From assembly GCF_007993655.1 (NCBI RefSeq), contig NZ_CP029077.1, positions 924,744-988,743 on the forward strand: DNA of 64,000 nucleotides, given 5' to 3'. Numbering within the stretch: position 1 is the first letter of the stretch; each line of letters opens with the position of its first letter. Positions 26,255 through 35,992 of this stretch are shown in pieces. This DNA is from Candidatus Deianiraea vastatrix (lineage in GTDB: Bacteria > Pseudomonadota > Alphaproteobacteria > Rickettsiales > Deianiraeaceae). The notes below the pieces were generated by a model. That model did no database searches. It was not told where the DNA came from and saw nothing but the letters and a program-made list of their open reading frames with translations. The translations under genes and the position numbers were made by a program.

Positions 26255-27208
26255 TTAACTAAACACTCTCGATATAGCCCTGCGTAAAATCGGCATGCTA
26301 GATGCAATATCCTCACCATGCTCTCTGTAGTTAAAATCTGCAACTGTTTTTATCTCCCTTGCCCCGTCGTATAATATGTCAATTAAACAAATAAACCGCA
26401 ATAACGCATTCCTATCCTCACTTGGCATTTCAATATTGTATATCACAAACCTCTCAAATCTTCCACATAATATAGCGTAATCCCTTGCACCATAAGGCTT
26501 TTTGCAAAACTCCTCAAAATCAATCAACGCCATCCCATTGCAATGCTCAATACCTACCCTCTTGAAACTAAAATCAATCTCCTCATACTCAACTAGCCCA
26601 TTTCCCCATAATATCTGCCTTATAAAACCCTCCTGCTTGTCTTTTGAAATAATAAAATTCCTCTCACTTCCATCCATTAACCCCCTGTAATCACACCCAC
26701 TGTCTAAATAAAATACCTCCATCTGCCTATTGAAATACTCAATTAACTCCAAAAATCTCTCCCTTTGTAATCCATTTGCATATAAATCACTCGTATATGT
26801 GTTGGATGTAATTACTAATATACACCCCCTCTTTCCTAAAAATATCAATAACCGCCTAATTAATACGCTGCTTACAACATCTAATACCTCAAACTCGTCT
26901 ATACATAATAACCCTAAATGCCTGTACCTCTTAAATACATACATCATAGGGTCAGCATAACCTAACTCCTTGCCCTCGTTAATAAACCTCGATACCTCCT
27001 GCATTAACTCTATTAAATGCATACGCATTTTATTCCTGTACCTTGCCTCCTTGAAGAATACATCCATTATCATCGTCTTTCCCCTTCCAACTCCCCCATA
27101 AATATACACCCCACTCTTCCTGCCTCTTTGCCAAAATCTCCTCTTGGCTTTATACCCACTTAAAACCTCCAATAACTCCCTTTGCCTTGCATCAAAATTA
27201 ATCTCCAT
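26255..27208 (-). CDS. zapE: AFG1/ZapE-family ATPase
   Basis: 317 residues. Walker A GGVGRGKT near residue 38 and Walker B LLCIDEFEV near 98, with ITSNTYTSDLYANGLQRERFL (sensor region), match the ZapE/AFG1 AAA-like ATPases. ZapE acts at the division septum in E. coli, and the mitochondrial relative LACE1/AFG1 in respiratory complex quality control. The start lies 1 nt after the dsbD stop, so they form an operon. Confidence 0.9.
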   Translation of the reverse strand: MEINFDARQRELLEVLSGYKAKRRFWQRGRKSGVYIYGGVGRGKTMIMDVFFKEARYRNKMRMHLIELMQEVSRFINEGKELGYADPMMYVFKRYRHLGLLCIDEFEVLDVVSSVLIRRLLIFLGKRGCILVITSNTYTSDLYANGLQRERFLELIEYFNRQMEVFYLDSGCDYRGLMDGSERNFIISKDKQEGFIRQILWGNGLVEYEEIDFSFKRVGIEHCNGMALIDFEEFCKKPYGARDYAILCGRFERFVIYNIEMPSEDRNALLRFICLIDILYDGAREIKTVADFNYREHGEDIASSMPILRRAISRVFS

Positions 27209-27209
27209 G

Positions 27210-28544
27210 CTATATATTCTTTGCTATAATATTTATCATCTCAGACTTCTTTAATATTCCGGAATATACACTTCCCCCAGGCTCGCTCGATGAGGCAATA
27301 TATATCGCAGGAATGCCAACAATCTTGTTTTCAGCCATAAAATCCTCAACCTCCTTGGAACTCCCATTTGTTATGTCCGCTACCATATACACTACATCAT
27401 TTTCCCCAATCATCCTTCCTATCTCGTCTGAATCAAACAACAATACATCCATAATCTTACACGTAACACACCAATCCGCAGTAAACCTCACCATAACCGT
27501 CTTTCCCTTAAATACATACTTCTCAAGCTTTTCAACATTAAAATCAATCGCCTCAGGCTTTACTATCTTCCCATACTTATACTCAAGTACACCCTTGAAA
27601 ATAGACATACCACTAATTACTACAAATATACCCATCATTAACCAAATGATAGATTTAATCACACTTTCTGAACTCTTTGCCATATAAAATACAATACTTG
27701 TAACTACTAATATAAACGGTAAAAATAAAAGTCCATAGGGTTTTTTGCATAAAAGATATACTAGCCATAACATAGTCATAAACATAACCATATTACCCAT
27801 AAAACTAATATACCTCATCCACGCCCCACTCTTTGGTAAAATACACCTTGCATCCCTCATTAATCCCATCATAAGATACGGAAACCCTAAACTAAACCCA
27901 ATAGACAAAATAATAATCCATGATATAATAATACTCTTTTCAAAAATAGCAATAGCTACCATAGACCCCATAAATGGCCCAAAACATGGCGTAGATAATA
28001 GCGTAGATGTAACCCCAGATATAACCCCAGATATAAAAAACCACTTGTCACTACTGCCCCCCTTCATGCTATATACCCTCTGATTTAACGACATCCCAAA
28101 TACATAAAATAACCCTATTATCGCAAGCCCAATACTTATCTCGCTTTGAAAATATCCACCCCACAAATATACCCTGCCAATACTTTTAAAATACCATATA
28201 ACACACCCAATAACTGCGAAAAATACCATAATCCCACAGAAACTTCCAAATAAATTCGCCTTCATAACCCTTATGTCATCCAATCTTGATAACTTTCTAA
28301 TCATCCCCGCCTTGATAGATAAAATCGGTAATACACATGGCATTAAATTTAAACATAAACCACCAATAAATGATAAAAATATATACCCAAGAATAACACT
28401 AATACCCTTGCCATCTATCTCAAATACACTATGCTTGCTTGCTAAATCAATGCAGTCACTCTTTTTGCACATGTTTGCAAAACCATCCACAATTAACCCT
28501 AAATACATCAAAATAGATATAAAAATAACTTTCATTTTTCTCAT
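27210..28544 (-). CDS. dsbD: Thiol:disulfide interchange protein DsbD-like
   Basis: 444 residues. After a signal-like helix and a short periplasmic stretch with two Cys come eight membrane segments carrying the electron-transfer cysteines in LNLMPCVLPILSIK and STPCFGPFMGS. The C-terminal domain is a thioredoxin fold with active site WCVTCK. The large N-terminal DsbD-alpha domain of E. coli is missing, so it resembles the short CcdA-thioredoxin fusions. It passes reducing power to periplasmic thiols, relevant to the Cys-rich exported proteins encoded nearby. First gene of dsbD-zapE. Confidence 0.9.
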   Translation of the reverse strand: MRKMKVIFISILMYLGLIVDGFANMCKKSDCIDLASKHSVFEIDGKGISVILGYIFLSFIGGLCLNLMPCVLPILSIKAGMIRKLSRLDDIRVMKANLFGSFCGIMVFFAVIGCVIWYFKSIGRVYLWGGYFQSEISIGLAIIGLFYVFGMSLNQRVYSMKGGSSDKWFFISGVISGVTSTLLSTPCFGPFMGSMVAIAIFEKSIIISWIIILSIGFSLGFPYLMMGLMRDARCILPKSGAWMRYISFMGNMVMFMTMLWLVYLLCKKPYGLLFLPFILVVTSIVFYMAKSSESVIKSIIWLMMGIFVVISGMSIFKGVLEYKYGKIVKPEAIDFNVEKLEKYVFKGKTVMVRFTADWCVTCKIMDVLLFDSDEIGRMIGENDVVYMVADITNGSSKEVEDFMAENKIVGIPAIYIASSSEPGGSVYSGILKKSEMINIIAKNI

Positions 28545-28576
28545 AAAATCTACTATAATCGCTAAACATCAAAAAA

Positions 28577-28613
28577 TTATTGTCAAATATTTAATCAAGA
28601 AACTTGACAATAA
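28577..28613. promoter_or_regulatory. Back-to-back -35 boxes between dsbD and the giant coiled-coil gene
   Basis: TTATTGTCAA (28577-28586) and TTGACAATAA (28604-28613) are perfect 10-bp inverted repeats separated by 17 nt. Each arm contains TTGACA pointing outward. The plus-strand box has a TATTTT -10 at 28626-28631. A separate TATAAT on the plus strand lies at 28554-28559 with a poor -35. The symmetry could also serve as a regulator binding site. Confidence 0.5.
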
Positions 28614-28620
28614 AAAAATT

Positions 28621-31600
28621 GTGGATATTTTTTCTCGGTTAAAAAACGTGTATCAAAATAATGTAGTGTATCAAAATGATGTAATATCTCTAAGGAACAT
28701 AGAAGAAATCGAAGCAGCACTCAAAAACAAATCAAAGGACCAATATATTAGCATTCTAAATAATCTTATAAAAAAAGCTCGCATTTATCCGCAGTGCGTA
28801 ATAAACGATATCGAGGAAATGTACAAATTCTTATGCATTAACTATGCATGCCACCGAAAACTTCTAGGCGATATATCATACCTGAAATTACTTGAAAATA
28901 TAAAACACGACTTAGTCTTAAATAAATACGATACAACTCTGGTAGATCAAGAAATAGTGGCAACACAACAAAAAATACAAAAACAAGACACTAACGTGAA
29001 TTATTATGATCTTGAACTGAGTGTCATTGAAGATAATAAAAGAGAAATAATAAATAATCAACTTAAAAAAATCCCTCAAACAATTCACAAATTTGTCCAA
29101 GAGCAAGATGGGTTGAAACAAACAAAACAAGATTGCACGACAATATCAAAAAATATACAAAATCTAGAATCACAAAACCTTAAGCTAACAGAAATCGTAA
29201 AAGTAAATGATGAAATATTAAAAATTTTACAAGGTAATATCAATACAATAAGTAAAAATTTTAATGAAATACTTAGGGGTGTATTTCTGTCTAAAAAAAT
29301 TAACCATATTATAGCAACAAATCATCGTAACGAAGATCTTTTTACCCTTAAAATCCAAGATAATCAAATTATTCCAATATGTAATTATCAAAATAACATT
29401 CCAGAGGATATACAAACTATTATTAATGATACCCTTGCAATGGTCATAGATTATACCTTGCAACAAGTCTTTAATTCCAAAATGCCGCAGCAACAACAGA
29501 AGCACCAAGATGATGAAATATCAGATGAAAAAGGCATAAATAAAAATTCAATTCAAATGCCTATAGTAAATAAATATAATCAATTTGAAAAAGCTAAAAA
29601 AGCCAAACAATTGCAAAGCACAATTAATCTCGATATAATACAATCAACAAAGCATGAATTAAACAAACTATCACAAAGATTTAGTGCTATATCTGATCAT
29701 ATATTTAGCGATCCAAGTATCCAAACAATCATACAGAAAGATAAGACAATAGATGCACCAATGTATCTCTCCCAAGAACAAATAAATACTTCTATTGATG
29801 CACTCGAAAAATTCTACAATCAAACAAAAACTAACCTGTGTAAAATATTAGATCAGCATATAAAATACGATAATAAGAAAAATATCTTATCCATCCAAGA
29901 AACATTATTCGAAGACGAAGCTGCAATGTCTGCAATAATAAAATTATTAATAGAGGATTTTACACAAGCAATCCCAATTCATAAATTGTTTTCAGAAATC
30001 CAAACATCGCAAAACCAAGGCAAAATATTTGGTAAAGACTATCAAAATATTTCGACACTTTTAAAAACAATATCATCATTTGGCACAACGGAAGATAACA
30101 TACAAATGACAAAAGACATGAAAGCATTTCATAATAAGAAAATGTTAACACAAGATAAGGATACATTGTTACAGAAATTAAAAACAATATTACAAATATT
30201 TTTAAATGACAATAAATTATCCGATAATATTCCTTTATTCCGTGAACAAATAAACAGTATCGATCTTTTGTCACTCCAGAAAGATAAAACAGTACAACCA
30301 AAACAGCATGTTTATTTTCAGGATGATGCCATATATGATAGAGTATATATACAACTTCAAAAATCCCTAATCAACTTACAAGACAAGCAATCACAACTTC
30401 AAAAATCCCTAATCAACTTACAAGACAAGCAATCACAACTTCAAAAATACACATCCCAAAATACGATATTAGAACAAAATCAATTATTACCAAAAACGCA
30501 AGCACAAGACGAAACAATGATAATAACGCAATCAGAGCAACAAAATAATAACCTGCGTACATTAACCTCAACATCTCTCACAAAGAAAGTCAACGAAACC
30601 AAAATATATCTATTACAGCAGGATATTTCTGCAATAGACCAACAACTCATAGAGACTCAAGAAGCAAGTAACAATCTTACACAAATAAAATCAAAAATAC
30701 AATTACAGTCTAATGAACCAGACCCAGAAAAGACATTCATCCCCCCAAATAATCAACGCATCGCAGACATCACAATATTGCAAAATGACATTAATAAACT
30801 AATAGCAAAGATTCATAACGAAAATAATAACCCACTAAAACAAGCCTATATTGATACTTTAAAATCACTATACTTTAAACAATTTAAACTCTATCTTGCA
30901 ATACTCAACATACACCTTCCTGAAGAACTCAATGAATTGGAAAATTTACCTATATATATAACAGAGCAACCACAATCGCTGGAAAGCAATCCATTCATTT
31001 TACAAACAGTTAATGTCATAAAAACAGTATTTGAGAGAATGCAAGACGACCTCATGAATCTTGTATACTCTTATGAAGAAATATCTCTAAATCAAAATAA
31101 CTCTTCGCACACAAATAAAACGACAAGCCAAGAGATAAAAGCGAAAATCGATACTGCACTCAATGAAATTAATGAATTTCAACATATTTTAATTCAATTA
31201 AATCATGCAATAAGTGAAGATAGCATTGTTACAAATAAAAGAAGAGCAATTAAAGAATTAATCAAAGAATCTTCTGATTTCAATAATGACCTTCAAGCAA
31301 AAATATACGACGACGTCATAATAAAAAATGAAAGAAAAATAATGGAAAATTATAAAACATGCAAAAAAGAAATAATATCAGATCCTAATATCATACAACC
31401 CTCACAACAAGTACCTTCAAATCCTAGTATCATACAATTCGCAAGACAAATATCTTCAGATAAGAATATAACAATCCTTATAGACTATATTTATGAAAAT
31501 TACTCCCCATTCCTAAATAAATACCAAATCAGCAGAATGGACCGTATCATGAAAGAAAATAAGCAAAATCCAAACTATATAGACCAAAGCGATAAAGAAT

Positions 31601-32937
31601 TTATTATCAATGCATTCAAAGATCTTGTTAATAAGAAAAATAAATACCTAGAAGATGAATTGAGGCAGAAGCTGCAAGACAACACAAACTACAACGATCC
31701 ATTCTTGAATGCACAAGAAAATGGCAAACTTAGTAAGAGACATGCAGTTCTGAATTATATTCATAGTTGCGCAAAACAGAAATCATCATCATGTATACCA
31801 TGGCGTAACAAACAAATACAACAAACACAACCAATATCAAAAATTACATCTTGCAATTCCTTGCATGATGCAAACACATGCACTCATGAATATACTTTAT
31901 CATTCAACAAATTCGTATCTTCTATCGCACAGCACATCAAAAATAAACATACCCACCCATTCAAGATTAATGCTGTTGATACAAATGGTACTAAAAACTA
32001 CACAATATCTACAACAACACAGGATAATAATCCCATAGACTTATATGAAATGAACGAAAAAAACGCCAGAATCAATGCAATAACAGCACAAATGAAAAAA
32101 ATATCTCACAATGCAAAACCAAAGGGGACTAAAGATAAAGACATGCTCAAGATTCAAATCACTTGCACCCTTGAAGACATTCAAAAACTTCTCACAGAAG
32201 ATCAAATAAAAGAAATAGATCAATTTCACTATCTTGCATTGTCTGATGATTATGATGATCAAGAGGAACAACGGTTCTTAGATAAATGTAACCAATACAT
32301 TACACTATACAAGCAACAAAATGCCAAAATGCCAATCAATGAAGGTTTGGAATATAGCATAGGACGCAATGATGATACAGAAGAGCTGGCATCCTATTCG
32401 ATTTATAAATCTTTACAAGGCACACCTAACATAACACCAACGATGAAAAAGATACAAGATGAGATCACCGAATATATCGAGAAAAAATATAGCGGAAAAT
32501 TCACAGAAGCACAAATGAAAGAAATCATTTCTCAAAATTATGCTGATAAGCTTAAAGAAAAAGAGTTATATACATATATATCAGGTACCGAGGAAGAGCT
32601 AAAAGTTATAAGTAGAAAACTCAAGCAAAAAAAAGATGGTAATTGGAATAATGCATTGCCACAACCAATAACACATCCGTCACCTACATTTAAAAATAAC
32701 AATCCAAATCATACTCATTATATAAGCCTTACCAGCGAACAAGTTGATATACTATACAATTATCTTAATCGTAGCACAGACGTCAAGAAAAAGCGCAATA
32801 CTCAAAACAAAAATCAACAATTGTCGCAAGAACGAGAAAAAAGAATAAAAACAAAATATAATAAACTGATAAAAGAATGTGAGATCGATACAATATTGGC
32901 TGACAAAGCAGAAAAAATGATAAAAAATTTCAATTAA
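28621..32937 (+). CDS. Giant coiled-coil protein, main fragment (premature TAA)
   Basis: About 1438 residues, no family recognised. The frame is open further upstream but that part lies inside dsbD on the other strand; in-frame GTGs at 28621, 28648 and 28666 are the likely starts and I cannot choose between them. The chain is mostly charged/Gln-rich helix and coiled coil, with a 14-residue repeat QLQKSLINLQDKQS in tandem (30352-30435). A more globular C-terminal third carries scattered Cys and His (CNSLHDANTCTHEY). The TAA at 32935-32937 is followed by 185 more open codons in the same frame, so this is probably a gene broken by one nonsense mutation. Composition is A-rich as in the 22600 gene. 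Confidence 0.7.
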   Translation: MDIFSRLKNVYQNNVVYQNDVISLRNIEEIEAALKNKSKDQYISILNNLIKKARIYPQCVINDIEEMYKFLCINYACHRKLLGDISYLKLLENIKHDLVLNKYDTTLVDQEIVATQQKIQKQDTNVNYYDLELSVIEDNKREIINNQLKKIPQTIHKFVQEQDGLKQTKQDCTTISKNIQNLESQNLKLTEIVKVNDEILKILQGNINTISKNFNEILRGVFLSKKINHIIATNHRNEDLFTLKIQDNQIIPICNYQNNIPEDIQTIINDTLAMVIDYTLQQVFNSKMPQQQQKHQDDEISDEKGINKNSIQMPIVNKYNQFEKAKKAKQLQSTINLDIIQSTKHELNKLSQRFSAISDHIFSDPSIQTIIQKDKTIDAPMYLSQEQINTSIDALEKFYNQTKTNLCKILDQHIKYDNKKNILSIQETLFEDEAAMSAIIKLLIEDFTQAIPIHKLFSEIQTSQNQGKIFGKDYQNISTLLKTISSFGTTEDNIQMTKDMKAFHNKKMLTQDKDTLLQKLKTILQIFLNDNKLSDNIPLFREQINSIDLLSLQKDKTVQPKQHVYFQDDAIYDRVYIQLQKSLINLQDKQSQLQKSLINLQDKQSQLQKYTSQNTILEQNQLLPKTQAQDETMIITQSEQQNNNLRTLTSTSLTKKVNETKIYLLQQDISAIDQQLIETQEASNNLTQIKSKIQLQSNEPDPEKTFIPPNNQRIADITILQNDINKLIAKIHNENNNPLKQAYIDTLKSLYFKQFKLYLAILNIHLPEELNELENLPIYITEQPQSLESNPFILQTVNVIKTVFERMQDDLMNLVYSYEEISLNQNNSSHTNKTTSQEIKAKIDTALNEINEFQHILIQLNHAISEDSIVTNKRRAIKELIKESSDFNNDLQAKIYDDVIIKNERKIMENYKTCKKEIISDPNIIQPSQQVPSNPSIIQFARQISSDKNITILIDYIYENYSPFLNKYQISRMDRIMKENKQNPNYIDQSDKEFIINAFKDLVNKKNKYLEDELRQKLQDNTNYNDPFLNAQENGKLSKRHAVLNYIHSCAKQKSSSCIPWRNKQIQQTQPISKITSCNSLHDANTCTHEYTLSFNKFVSSIAQHIKNKHTHPFKINAVDTNGTKNYTISTTTQDNNPIDLYEMNEKNARINAITAQMKKISHNAKPKGTKDKDMLKIQITCTLEDIQKLLTEDQIKEIDQFHYLALSDDYDDQEEQRFLDKCNQYITLYKQQNAKMPINEGLEYSIGRNDDTEELASYSIYKSLQGTPNITPTMKKIQDEITEYIEKKYSGKFTEAQMKEIISQNYADKLKEKELYTYISGTEEELKVISRKLKQKKDGNWNNALPQPITHPSPTFKNNNPNHTHYISLTSEQVDILYNYLNRSTDVKKKRNTQNKNQQLSQEREKRIKTKYNKLIKECEIDTILADKAEKMIKNFN
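30352..30435. repeat. Two identical 42-bp tandem repeats inside the coiled-coil gene
   Basis: The 42-bp unit beginning CAACTTCAAAAATCCCTAAT occurs at 30352 and 30394 without mismatch, and its first 12 bases appear again at 30436. It encodes QLQKSLINLQDKQS twice, two heptads per unit. Confidence 0.9.
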
Positions 32938-33492
32938 TACAATCAAAATGATGAAAACATTAAAACACTGAAAAAACTTGTCACTGAAGATAGACAAGTT
33001 AAACTCGAAAATGGATTAGTAACAATAGCAAACAAACAAGGAAAAATAGACGAAAAACAACAAAGAAAAATACCTGATACTGCATCAATGCCAAAAATTA
33101 TTCAATTGAATCAGCAAGAAGACCAAATAAGTAGTGATTCAAGTCAGCAAATTCAATATGATTCAAGTCAGCAAATTCAATATGATTCAAGTCAGCAAAT
33201 TCAATATGATGATCAACCAATGAAAGTTGAGAAGAAACAAGATAATGATGATGAAATCAATAGTGAGCAAAGTAACAACAAACAACAAAATATCTATCAA
33301 TCTTTGACTAAAAATGCATCCAAAATCTACAATTGTGGATATAATAATATATTCCTCGATCAATCATCTGAAAAACAGAAATCAATCTCTCTAATAGATT
33401 TTTCTGAACTTCAAGAAAAACAATCTTATGTTGGTTCCTTGCAGAAGGAAAAAAATGAAGAAAGCTCTATAATACCACTTTCTCAAAATTAA
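32938..33492 (+). pseudogene. In-frame 3' continuation of the giant coiled-coil gene
   Basis: Directly after the TAA at 32935-32937 the same frame reads YNQNDENIKTLKKLVTEDR and stays open to TAA at 33490. An internal ATG at 33088 could start a separate 134-residue protein. The composition, Gln/Asp/Ser richness and low complexity match the upstream gene, so the simplest view is one 1.6-kilocodon gene interrupted by a stop. It contains three DNA repeats of 24 bp (33136-33207) giving DSSQQIQY three times. Confidence 0.65.
33136..33207. repeat. Three exact 24-bp tandem repeats
   Basis: The unit GATTCAAGTCAGCAAATTCA plus ATAT starts at 33136, 33160 and 33184, encoding DSSQQIQY each time. No mismatches, so expansion is recent. 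Confidence 0.9.
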
Positions 33493-33584
33493 ACTATCTA
33501 AATGATCTATACAATATTGCCAAAGATAAAATAAATCACATATTCTTATCCCCTTATGGCTAATATTGTTATAGATAATAAATG

Positions 33585-34388
33585 CTAAATCTTCTCCTTG
33601 TATAATCCAAGCGCTTCAATCATAATCTTTGCAGCACTCTTTTCAGCATCCTTCTTCGACGCACCAATGCCTTCAAATCTCCCATCTACTCCATCAACAC
33701 TTACGCAAACCTTGAAAATAGGCTTGTGCTCCGTTCCACTTATCTCAATCGTCTCATACCTTGGTAATACATGAAATTTCATCTGCGACCATTCCTGTAA
33801 AAAACTCTTCGCATCAACTAACTTCCAATCAGATATACCATCTATATGCACCCTCCAATGGCTCTTTACAAAATCAAGCGCAATATCTATCCCTGCGTCT
33901 AAAAATATCGCACCAATCACAGCCTCCATCGCATTTGCTAAATTCGACTCGTTGCTCCTTCCATCATATTTCTCCTCGCTAACTGACATTACAATATACT
34001 TGTCAATCTCTAGCCTCTTTGCAATCTCATAACATACCCTGCCACATGCAAGGCTTGCATACTTTTTCGATAAATCCCCTTCAGAATCATCACTAAAAAT
34101 CCTAAATAATATACTCCCAAGGCAAAAACTTAATACCCTGTCACCTAAAAACTCTAATCTCTCGTAATTAAACTTTCTTGATGACCCCTTAATCTTGTCG
34201 TTTAAAATCTCGTCCATCTTCGATGAAATACTTGCCTTTCTTGGAACGCATATCTTCGCACTCGGGTGCATTAATGCCTCCTGCAATAACTCAATGTTCT
34301 TAAAATTGTACCCAAAATTACTGCATAACTTATCATATGATAAAAAATGCGTCCTAGATACAATCTTAGGATCTATCTGCCTGACCAT
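33585..34388 (-). CDS. rnc: Ribonuclease III
   Basis: 267 residues. RNase III cuts double-stranded RNA in rRNA processing and regulation. Signature NYERLEFLGDRVLS and the second catalytic helix NLANAMEAVIGAIFLDAG with its conserved Glu are present, followed by a dsRNA-binding domain ending ASKKDAEKSAAKIMIEAL. About 30 residues (KASISSKMDEILNDKIKG region) are inserted between the first helix and the signature motif, making it longer than E. coli RNase III (226). Last gene of an ftsA-ftsZ-rnc operon, 11 nt after ftsZ. Confidence 0.93.
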   Translation of the reverse strand: MVRQIDPKIVSRTHFLSYDKLCSNFGYNFKNIELLQEALMHPSAKICVPRKASISSKMDEILNDKIKGSSRKFNYERLEFLGDRVLSFCLGSILFRIFSDDSEGDLSKKYASLACGRVCYEIAKRLEIDKYIVMSVSEEKYDGRSNESNLANAMEAVIGAIFLDAGIDIALDFVKSHWRVHIDGISDWKLVDAKSFLQEWSQMKFHVLPRYETIEISGTEHKPIFKVCVSVDGVDGRFEGIGASKKDAEKSAAKIMIEALGLYKEKI

Positions 34389-34399
34389 AAAATATTTAC

Positions 34400-35965
34400 C
34401 TAAAATACCTTCTTGGCTATGTATTCTATTGAATTTTTCTCTTCATTGAATAAATTTCCGTCAAAGAAATCCTTCTCTGCAATCGATGTTCTCGTCTTAC
34501 TTACTTTTTTTTTTTCATCATCTCCGCTGCCAAATAAAATATTATTAATAACACCGCTGAATCCAAATTTCTTCTTTGACAAACCACCTTCACTACTTGC
34601 AGCCTCTTCATCCCCAGCAACACCATTTATCTCCTTGTCGTAATCTCTTTTAACCTTCTTTAACATCACCTCCCTTTGTGGCTCACTTATCTGCCCAAAT
34701 AAATACTCGTCATCCTCAATAATCTCAGATGATGCCGCCTTCTGGCTTTTTGTCTCAATTAACTCTTCTTCATTTGCATCAAAATCTCTCTCAACATCAT
34801 CCATAAAATCATCATCTAGCTCATCTTCCTCATCATCCATGACTCTTGCATCTTCAATCTCAGCCTCATCCTCAATTTCCATAGCCCTTCTTGACCCTGC
34901 AACCTTTACTTCTTTCTTTACAACATTTCTCTTGGAAACATCCTCCTCAGCCTTCTTGCCGCTGCTGCTTTCAATAATATCATCATCCTCGTCACCAACA
35001 CCAGTTGCAACAACAGAAACCCTTATAATCCCATCATATTGCTCGTTAAATATCGCACCAAAAATAATGTTTGCACTGTCGTCTAAATTGTTTCTAATAG
35101 TCTCAACAGCATCGTTGACCTCAAATAATGTCATGTCAGACCCACCAGTAATATTTATCAATACACCCCTTGCCCCATTTACCGATGATATGTCAAGTAA
35201 TGGATTTATAATAGCACTTTCAGCCGCCTTCACAGACCTGTCCTCTCCAGTTGACTCCCCAGAACTCATCATCGCCCTTCCCATGTTCTTCATAACCGTC
35301 TTAACATCCGCAAAATCAAGATTTACAAGTCCCGGCATCGTAATTAAATCAGTGATACACTTAACCCCACTATATAATACCTCATCTGCAATCTTAAACG
35401 CATCAACAAACGACGTTCTTTCATTTACAACCCTAAATAAATTCTGATTTGGAATAACAATTAATGTGTCAACATGCTTTCTTAATGCATCTATCCCACT
35501 TTCAGCAACCCTTTGTCTTGACTTTCCTTCAAAATCAAATGGCTTGGTTACTACACCAATGGTTAAAATCCCCATAGACTTTGCAATCTCCGCAATCGCA
35601 GGCGCAGCACCAGTCCCAGTTCCACCACCCATTCCAGCAGTAATAAATAACATGTGCGTTCCCTCCAAAATGCCTCTAATGCTATCCTCACTTTCCATAG
35701 CAGCACTCCTTCCCGTCTCAGGTAATGCCCCAGCACCAAGCCCCCCAGTTACATCCTTTCCTATCTGAACCTTAGTCTCAGCTAGTGAATACTCAAGCGC
35801 CTGTGCATCAGTGTTTATCGCAAAAAACTCAACACCGTCAAGCCCAGAACGAATCATATTGTTTATCGCATTGCCTCCAGCTCCACCAACTCCAAAAATA
35901 ACTAGCCTCGGCTTAAAATTTTGCTGCTTTGATACAGACGCTACAGAATCTAAAGAAATAGACAT
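34400..35965 (-). CDS. ftsZ: Cell division GTPase FtsZ
   Basis: 521 residues. FtsZ forms the division ring. The tubulin-like core is intact: FGVGGAGGNAINNMI, the GTP loop GGGTGTGAAPAIAE, NTDAQAL and a T7-type loop with NLDFADVKTVM. From about residue 320 a long acidic, low-complexity linker follows (IEDEAEIEDARVMDDEEDELDDD). The C-terminus reads NSIEYIAKKVF and does not resemble the usual DIPAFLRRQ peptide that binds FtsA and ZipA. ftsA lies 27 nt upstream, rnc 11 nt downstream. Confidence 0.95.
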   Translation of the reverse strand: MSISLDSVASVSKQQNFKPRLVIFGVGGAGGNAINNMIRSGLDGVEFFAINTDAQALEYSLAETKVQIGKDVTGGLGAGALPETGRSAAMESEDSIRGILEGTHMLFITAGMGGGTGTGAAPAIAEIAKSMGILTIGVVTKPFDFEGKSRQRVAESGIDALRKHVDTLIVIPNQNLFRVVNERTSFVDAFKIADEVLYSGVKCITDLITMPGLVNLDFADVKTVMKNMGRAMMSSGESTGEDRSVKAAESAIINPLLDISSVNGARGVLINITGGSDMTLFEVNDAVETIRNNLDDSANIIFGAIFNEQYDGIIRVSVVATGVGDEDDDIIESSSGKKAEEDVSKRNVVKKEVKVAGSRRAMEIEDEAEIEDARVMDDEEDELDDDFMDDVERDFDANEEELIETKSQKAASSEIIEDDEYLFGQISEPQREVMLKKVKRDYDKEINGVAGDEEAASSEGGLSKKKFGFSGVINNILFGSGDDEKKKVSKTRTSIAEKDFFDGNLFNEEKNSIEYIAKKVF

Positions 35966-35992
35966 AAAAAAAAGAAAAAATAACTAAAATAA

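Noticed and set aside
28273-28620. N-terminal extension of the giant coiled-coil gene
   Set aside because: It lies antisense to the well-supported dsbD, and its residues do not resemble the helical, Gln-rich body.
34839-35768. Long plus-strand frames opposite ftsZ
   Set aside because: Shadows caused by the strong strand bias of ftsZ; ftsZ motifs are unambiguous.
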